Positions 48,301-57,300 of a stretch of 64,000 nucleotides of DNA are shown piece after piece. The translations under genes were made by a program, and so were the position numbers. The stretch covers positions 35,741,275-35,805,274 of the forward strand of contig OZ020308.1 in NCBI GenBank assembly GCA_963971305.1, written 5' to 3'. Position 1 is the stretch's first letter. Every line of letters begins with the position of its first letter. Below the pieces are notes generated by a model. It was not told where the DNA came from. It searched no databases and saw nothing but the letters and a program-made list of their open reading frames with translations. The DNA comes from Arcuatula senhousia (taxonomy: Eukaryota > Mollusca > Bivalvia > Mytilida > Mytilidae).

Positions 48301-51300
48301 AGAAAATATATTTATTAAAACAGGAATTATAACTTCTTGTTTCATCAACCTTACGATGACCATTTATTTGAACAATGGAATATTTCACTCAACCGAAAAA
48401 TCAAGGTCAAGGTCAAAAGATGGGGATGCAACTGTGCTTAGCTACTACTGGGGCATACCCATACCAAGTTTCATCAACCTAAGACCTATAGTTCTTGAGA
48501 TATGGAGTTGCTCGCAAAACTTTTCCATTGCTATTATATGTACTGTAAACCGGGAAATTTTCGCGCCGTCTTTATTTCGCGGTATGACAACTGAATTGTA
48601 GTTCGCGCATTTTTAAATTGGCGCTGAAATGTTATTGTCTATAGACTACAACAGAGGACAAGTTTATTCGCGCTGTTTAATTTTCGCGCTAGCAACATCA
48701 CCGCGAAAATCGCGAAAATAAAACTGCCGCGAAAATTTCCCGGTTTACAGTATTGAAAATTGTCAAAGTCACGCAACTGAAAAATCAAGGTCAAGGTCAA
48801 AAGATGGGGATGCAACTGTGCTAAGCTACTACTGGGGCATATGAAGACTTTGTTTAAGCAACAAGTTCCCTAATCCAGGAATACACATTAATCCGTCAAA
48901 AAAAAGTTTTTGAATTTAATTACTTTCACAGAAATTCCTGAATCCAGGAATACACATTTATTTCCATTCCACACATTTCTTTTTACATTTATATTTTCTC
49001 TACCTTTCTTCAGGGGTCAGTCCATCATCTAACTTTTTCTTCTTTTCATCTGAACCACCACCTATTGATAAAAAAGATAAAGATATATCCACTTGGAAAT
49101 AATAAGAATATGTTCATCAGACATAATCTTGTATCTTGCAGAATTTTGACAGACAGATGAAAGAATGTATGGATGGTCAGATAAACAAAACCGAACGCTA
49201 CAATGTGTATATGCTCCCTACTTTCATTGATGGGACAAAAAAAATATTTGTCAAACCAAAGCACCCAACAGAAGTTCAGAGAAAGATGAAAAGATAATCA
49301 TGTATCAAATTGGAAACACCTTATTGCTTGTCTGTTTGTTGTTTTCAGACTTTTTTTGCATCAAATTGTAACTGTATACTGTGGATTCATATATTTTCGT
49401 GGGTACCAATTTTGGTTGTTTGATTAATAAGGCTAATTTTTCTAGAATCTTAAATTTGTGTGTATAATGTCTGAATACAGATCAATGTTAAATTTCATTT
49501 TAGTTATTAGGTATTATTAACCATGAAAATTGATACCACACAAATAATCATGAATCTACAGTATAAAATACTGTTTGTCGTACTATACCACCTAACTTAA
49601 TTTCTACTTAGTCTGTCAGTCTCATGCACAGTCTTTAAAAAAAGGATTGACAGAATATCCTTATAATTGAGGTACAGACAAACTTAATGCCCCAACCAGT
49701 CATCACAGGGAAATAAAATATCCTTTATTATGCATAGCAATCTTTGAGTTTAGAGTGCTTTAGTTTTTTTTATGCATTTAAATTACAGAACTTGAAGTTT
49801 GTAAGTTTGTCAAAAGATAGTATCGAATAGGTGCTTAATCCAACAAAATGCCTTTTTTTTTAAAACCTCTTATAGTTTATCCCGCATTAAGAATATGTCC
49901 AAAAGACATAATACCCCATTTCGCAACATTTAAGATGGACGAACAAACAAACAGATAGACAGACAGATGAACAGACCCAAACACCACATATATAAGCTTT
50001 TGTAGATGGGACATAAAAATAAATGGATCACTAGAACCCTACTTTTCAAGGCTTGAAACTTGGAAAAAGACATTTAAGCTTGTTTGGCCTGACAAATAAA
50101 CTGTACTCAGGACTTGCCTCTATTTTCTGCTCTTCTCTTCTTAATTAATGGATCTGCCGCTGCACTTGCTAGCTATAAAAGTTTCAAATAAAGTATATAA
50201 TTTTCACACAAAAATTGGTTTGCTGAAATGTTCAACATTTCAGCATGTGGTACAGATTTTGAAATATTTATGTACATTTATAGCGCGCACAGCTTGTAGC
50301 GGGCACGAAGTGCCCGCAAGCGCAGAGAGCTCTACAGCAAGTTCCCGCGAAAAAATTTGCCTAATGCTAATATTGATTTTTTTTTCGTCCGGATATGCTT
50401 CTCACAATTTCAAGTGCACACAGGTTCGATGTGAATTAGAAAACAATTACCAATTTTGCTAATCGCCTTCCAAAAATTTGCTTTGTTCATATAGAACAAG
50501 GAGAAAAATATTCTGATGACGATGAGTTACTTCATTTTCTAAGTAAAACATATTTTATTTATTTTTACATTTTCTTTTTTTACGCTCATTCGCCCCAAAT
50601 ACCTCGTCCCAAACTGAATGTTCTAGAAAATGAACTGATTAAAATAAAAATAAATATGATCAAAACAGTGCATCAAAACTTGAAAAGTGTCCACGTCTTT
50701 TCGGGAATGTGGTTCTCTAGGTCTTAAACAATTTTATTCCTCAATTGAGGCGTGGAATTCCGTCACATGAATGCCAAAAAGAGGACCCATGTTTGATGTT
50801 TCATGATATAGGAGGAGCTTTCTTCTACTCAAAAGGTATATAAAAATACAATTGAGCTGTTCATTGACATCTTATATTTTTGCTGTGCTCGCATTTAGGC
50901 AATGCCTATCTCATATTATCAAACTGGTACTTTTTTATTTGAGACTTGGGGTGGGATGTAAGGTAATGTCTTAGTGATAGGCTAGGTGTGTGTGTGTTAG
51001 GGTATACAATATACTAGGGTAGTTGTTAGAGGTAAAGCATGTGAGGTAAAAATTGTTTTAAAAAATCTTAATTCAAAAAGACAGTATAATAACTAAAATG
51101 TACTCAGATATACATAATGTACATAGCTGAAACCATAATGTTTTTATGCCCCATCTCTGTTTGTCCCTCTGTCTGTCCCAAAATTGGCAATATGGGGTAT
51201 ATGTCTTTTAGACATATTCTTTTTATGACCCCATCTACAAAAAGAGGGGGAATAAAGTGCTTTGGTTTGTCCGTCTGTACCAAATGTTGCAAGATGGGGC

Positions 51301-54300
51301 ATTATGGCTTTAGGACATATTCTTGTTTTTGTTATCATTTGATATTCTTTTTATCACAGCTCTTATGTTTATCTGCTGCATTTTTTATTTTATGTGATTC
51401 TTCCACAATCTTATTAAAAGCCGATCTCGCATCGCTCCCGGAATTTTGTTATCATGTGACATAACAAAAAACCTGGGAGCAATGTGAGATCAGTTTCTAA
51501 TTAGATTGATTCTCCCATTTAATCATGCAATTGTTTTGTTATTTTCAGCTTTGTTGTATATGAATTCTTTTAAAAAATTTGCATCTTAATTTAGATCCAA
51601 CCTACTTATAAAATGTTTCATAAGAGTTTTCTGGTTTTCTTTAGACCCTAGACTACTAAGATATACAATACTTGTAATAAGACAAACTAGATACCAGGAG
51701 ATGATAGCAGACCTGTTTACCCTATTTTTGGTGTGCCAGTAGTTTTTAGTCCAACTGCCAGTAGTTTTGCATATTTACCAGTAGTTTTTGTACCAAATCA
51801 CCAAAAAGAGTTTAGGGCTTTGAAAATGTTAAATACAAAACGGACGTTCGGCCTTTTTGGCATTTTCAATGTTTTTCTGCCATTATTTTTTCTTGTTTAC
51901 TCTTTTTTTCTCCAACTTGGGAGAATGTCTCACGTGGACGCTTGAATTCATTACAATTTTTATTGGATCAAGCGCCGTTTGATGCAGACATAGTGAACCG
52001 GAAGTTGACAAATTAAAGATTTTTACGCGAAACGAAACTTGATTTTACCGATTTTTCAGCGAAACGAATTTATTTTAAAACTTGCCGTGACCGTAGTTTT
52101 TCACGGAGAAACCGTAGACCGTAATTTTATTGCAAAAATCGTACAAACTACGGCCAAATCGTAGTGGTAAACAGGTCTGTGATAGCCATCTCCAAGGGCC
52201 CCGCTCCCATAAAAAATTGTGGACCGGCATTAAACTCAAACTTGATCTGTAACTCATCAAGGTAAACTCACATGCCAAAAATCAGTTCATTATCTATAAG
52301 CGTTTAGAAAAAAGTAATTTTAATGAATTTTCAAGTTTCAAAGGGCCATAACTCCCATAAAAATCTGTGGACCTGCAGGAAACTCAAACTTGATCTGTAA
52401 CTCATCAAGGTTAACTCACATACCAAAAATCAGTTCATTATCTATAAGCGTTTAGAAAAAAAGGCCGGAAAACTGAAATTTTAGTGAATTTTCAAAGTTC
52501 AAAGGGCCATAACTCCCATAAAAATTTGTGGACCAGCACGAAACTCAAACTTGATCTGTAACTCATTAAGGTAAACTCACATGCCAAAAATCAGTTCATT
52601 ATCTATAAGCTTTTAGAAAAAAGTGCGGAAAACTGAAATTTTAATGAATTTTCAAGTTTCAAAGGGCCACAACTCCCATAAAAATCTGTGGACCTGCAGG
52701 AAACTCAAACTTGATCTGTAACTCATCAAGGTTAACTCACATACCAAAAATCAGTTCATTATCTATAAGCGTTTAGAAAAAAAGTCCGGAAAACTGAAAT
52801 TTTAGTGAATTTTCAAAGTTCAAAGGGCCATAACTCCCATAAAAGTTTGTGGACCGGCACGAAACTGAAACTTGATCTGTAACTCATCAAGGTTAACTCA
52901 CATATCAAAAATCAGTTCATTATCTATAAGTATTTAGAAAAATAGTCCGGAAAACTGAAATTTTAGTGAATTTTCAAATTCCAAGGGCCATAACTCCCAT
53001 AAAAATTTGTGGACCGGCATGCAACTCAATCTTGATCTGTTACTCATCAAAGTAAACTCACATACCAAAAATCAGTTCATTATCTATAAGCGTTTAGAAA
53101 AAAAGTCCGGAAAACTGAAATTTTAGTGAATTTTCAAAGTTCAAAGGGCCATAACTCCCATAAAAATTTGTGGACCGGCATTAAACTCAAACTTGATCTG
53201 TAACTCATCAAGGTAAACTCACATATCAAAAATCAGTTCATTATCTATAAGCATTTAGAAAAAATGTCCGGAAAACTGAAATTTTAGTGAATTTTCAAAG
53301 TTCAAAGGGCCATAACTCCCATAAAAATTTGTGGACCGGCACGAAACTCAAACTTGATCTGTAACTCATCAAGGTAAACTCACATACCAAAAATCAGTTC
53401 ATTATCTATAAGCGTTTAGAAAAAAAGTCCGGAAAACTGAAATTTTAGTGAATTTTCAAAGTTCAAAGGGCCATAACTCCCATAAAAATTTGTGGACCAG
53501 CACGAAACTCAAACTTGATCTGTAACTCATCAAGGTAAACTCACATACCAAAAATCAGTTCATTATCTATAAGCGTTTAGAAAAAAAGTCCGGAAAACTG
53601 AAATTTTAGTGAATTTTCAAAGTTCAAAGGGCAATAACTCCCATAAAAATTTGTGGACCAGCACGAAACTCAAACTTGATCTGTAACTCATCAAGGTAAA
53701 CTCACATACCAAAAATCAGTTCATTATCTAAAAGCGTTTAGAAAAAAAGTGCGGAAAACTGAAATTTTAATGAATTTTCAAAGTTCAAAGGGCCATAACT
53801 CCCATAAAAATTTGTGGACCGGCACGAAACTCAAACTTGAACTGTAACTCATCAAGGTAAACTCACATACCAACTAGATAATGTGTCTATGAGCCACAGG
53901 ATGGCCCTCCCGTTCTTGAAATATCATTGACCCTCAATGTGTATTAACTGGGATATGGACCTTTACCAAGAAATTGATCAAAAGTGTTCATGTGTAAAAT
54001 ATAGGTCGCGGTGACCTTATTTCTGATGGGTGGTGCCATGTACCAAGACTCATGGAGAAGTGAAATATTATTGACCCCTAACATGTAGTATTCAAGATAT
54101 GGACCTTAACAAAGAACTTAACCAAAGTCATTCATGCGTAAAATATAGATCACAGTGACTTCATTTCTAGTGGACGGTGTCACTTTACCCAAGACACATC
54201 TAGTGGTGAAATATCATTGACCCCCAACATCTAGTATCCAAGTTATGGACCTTAACCAAGAACTTAACCGAAGTCGTTCATGCATAAAATATAGATCACA

Positions 54301-57300
54301 GTGACCTAATTTTTATTGGGTGGTTTCATGTTACCCAAGACACATCTAGTGGTGAAATACCATTGACCATCAACATGTAGTATCTGAGATATGGACCTTA
54401 ACCAAGAACTTAACCAAGTTCATTCATGCGTAAAATATAGGTCACAGTGACCTAATTTCTAGTGGGTGGTGTCACCTTACCTAAGACACATCTAGTAGTG
54501 AAATATCATTGACCCCCAACACCTAGTATCCAACAGTGTTCTCCCCAGAAATTTTGGATAGCATCACATTTTGCGTAAACAAGATTCAGCTGAAGGAAAA
54601 CGAATCGCGTTGCTCTACAAATGGCTATGATGTTTTATTTATAATTTAATTTTAAATGTATCAACCCCCCCCCCCCCCACTTTTAATATAAAACATGATT
54701 TGGGGGTTGCATGCATGACTGAAAAATAACAGTCAAGGCATTGTAAAATATGACTATGTTTTATTCTCTTAGGTGGAAAAAGATAATTAGTCTAGTTATA
54801 AGAATTATGTTGGTTGTGATGACTCACAACCCTTAATTAAAATTGGAGAGAAAGGGACAGAAAGTTGCCTGAATAGTAATAATAAAAACTTATATTGATA
54901 TCATGAATATATTTCATTCCTAAGCTGCTTTGAATAAATAACTTTGCTGAAATGTACCATATAAAAAATATATATGGTACATGAAATTTGTACACAGTAG
55001 CCACTGCCTTTTAGTTATCTCCCTTTTGCCCAAAAGTTGTCTTTCTTTGTTTATGAAATTTACTGCCAAAATCAAATGTGTGAAATCAATGTTTTGGACT
55101 ATATAATCGTAATTAGGGATGTTTAAGGATTCCAATATTCATTCTTTAAGGTAAAAATCATTCTTTTATCTTGATCAGTCTTTTAGTTTTGGTTTTCATT
55201 TATTTTTCATGTAAGTTCAAAAACCCACGTGTATCAAACACATGGCTCGTGTTTGTTTTTATTTTGGTTAATTCTGATTGGTTGTCCAACCAAAATAAAA
55301 CACTCGACTGCAGGTGCCTACTGTCGGCAAATCACCTGTAATCAAGTCTAATTAGTTAAAAATCGATATCTTTCAATTTATTGACAACAGACCAATCATT
55401 TATTTGATAATTGGCTTGGGGTTGTAAAGGTGTCAATTACCCAATGGTCCTGAATGGCTTCATTGTAAAAATTTTAAGCAATTTTATAGCGTCTCGGTAC
55501 GGACTGATAGCATCTCGGTAAAATCTGATAGCGTCTCGGTCCCGAGATGCTATAAGGGCCTGGGGAGAACACTGATCCAAGTTATGGACCTTAACCAAGA
55601 ACTTAACCGAAGTCATTCATGCGTAAAATATAGGTCACAGTGACCTAATTTCTAGTGGGTGGTGTCACCTTACCTAAGACACATCTAGTAGTGAAATATC
55701 ATTGACCCCCAACATCTAGTATCCAAGTTATGGACCTTAACCAAGAACTTAACCGAAGTCATTCATGCGTAAAATATAGGTCACAGTGACCTAATTTCTA
55801 GTGGGTGGTGTCACCTTACCTAAGACACATCTAGTAGTGAAATATCATTGACCCCCAACATCTAGTATCCAAGTTATGGACCTTAACCAAGAACTTAACC
55901 GAAGTCATTCATGCGTAAAATATAGGTCACAGTGACCAAATTTCTAGTGGGTGGTGTCACCTTACCTAAGACACATCTAGTAGTGAAATATCATTGACCC
56001 CGAACATCTAGTATCCAAGTTATGGACCTTAACCAAGAACTTAACCGAAGTCGTTCATGCATAAAATATAGGTCACAGTGACCTAATTTCTAGTGGGTGT
56101 TGTAGCCCTACCCAAGACCCATCTGGTGGTGAAATATCGTTGACCCCCAACATCTAGTATCAGAGTAATGGACCTTAACCAAGAACTTAACCAAAGTGTT
56201 ACGGACGTACGTACGGACGTACGGACGGACGGACGGACGGACGGACAAGGGTAAAACTATATGTCCGATCCACATACGTGGTCGGGCCATAAAAATCAGT
56301 TCATTATCTATAAGCGTTTAGAAAAAAAGTCCGGAAAACTGAATTTGTTACGGACAGACGCACAGACGCACAGACGGACAGACTGATTACTATAGGGCGT
56401 CCGCAACAAAGTTGCGGGGCCCTAATAATGAAATGGAGCAGTCGCACACAACAGGTAATCCCCGTGCCTGTTAAATTAAATGTAAGTGGAGGTGACCGAA
56501 ATCTGGAACAGATGTCAATTACTATCCAAGATATACTCACTTTCCAAATATCATTCCTCTACTATTTAGAATTGCCAAGATATGCGTCTTAACCAAAACT
56601 TTAACCTGAATCATTCATCTGGAAAATGTAGGTTAAGGTGACCTAATATTGGTATGGATGTTGGTTACTTTTCAAAATGTTCACTCTGATCCAACATCAA
56701 TTCTCTACCACTTGTAGTTGCTGAGATATGGACCTTAACCAAAACTTTCAGGAGTATGTACCCACTGACCCAATGTCATCTCTCTATCACGTGCAGTAAC
56801 TGAGATATGGACCTTAACCAAAACACAAGTCATTCATGCCAAAAATGATCATGGTGAAAACTTCATGAACCAATTTTCCTTCTTTCTAGTGACCCCTTTT
56901 GCGAGGATGGTCTCAAGGAATGATGCTAGTCCTTTGGAAGGGACAAAAAAGGTTGTCCCCTGTATGTGGAGAGTAATACCCCATGTAAGTTATAGACCTT
57001 TTTATAGAGTTTTATAAGAGTACGCTCAATGGAGGCTGCTACAAAGGTCACACTCCCCCCAAAAATAATTTTCAAATCCAGGATAATAAATATGTTTAAA
57101 CAAAGATACCTTGGCAGATAATGTCCTGTCTCTCCACACATGACCGTTAACTTTTTCTATTGCCTCTTCCCTTTCCTTTTCATTTCTACAAAAAAATGGT
57201 TAGAAAAATACTATTGTTAAAATTTTTTACTGTTAACCCTTTTATTCAATACTCCGCCTCCGGGTTAATTGTTTATTACATAAGCAAACAAGTATATGTT

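Larger units (their letters stand above)
52195..56423 (+). mobile_element. Tandem-core element, 160-bp units, 3' hairpin (family F6)
   Basis: Ends are AGGGCCCCGC and GCGGGGCCCT. About eleven units of 158-163 bp carry GGGCCATAACTCCCATAAAA, AACTTGATCTGTAACTCATC and TTCATTATCTATAAGCGTTT. Near the right end are a CAGACGCACAGACGG tract and the hairpin CCGCAACAAAGTTGCGG, followed after GGCC by CTAA. The array is interrupted in one unit by family F7 (53873-56288). It is in TRMT2A intron 3. Confidence 0.8.

Noticed and set aside
54665..54680. Poly-C run as a G-quadruplex regulatory site
   Set aside because: It is a simple homopolymer inside a nested transposon and more likely slippage than a conserved element.
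52195..56288. CRISPR array
   Set aside because: The repeats are 147-163 bp, directly adjacent and without unique spacers. The genome is eukaryotic and there are no cas genes.
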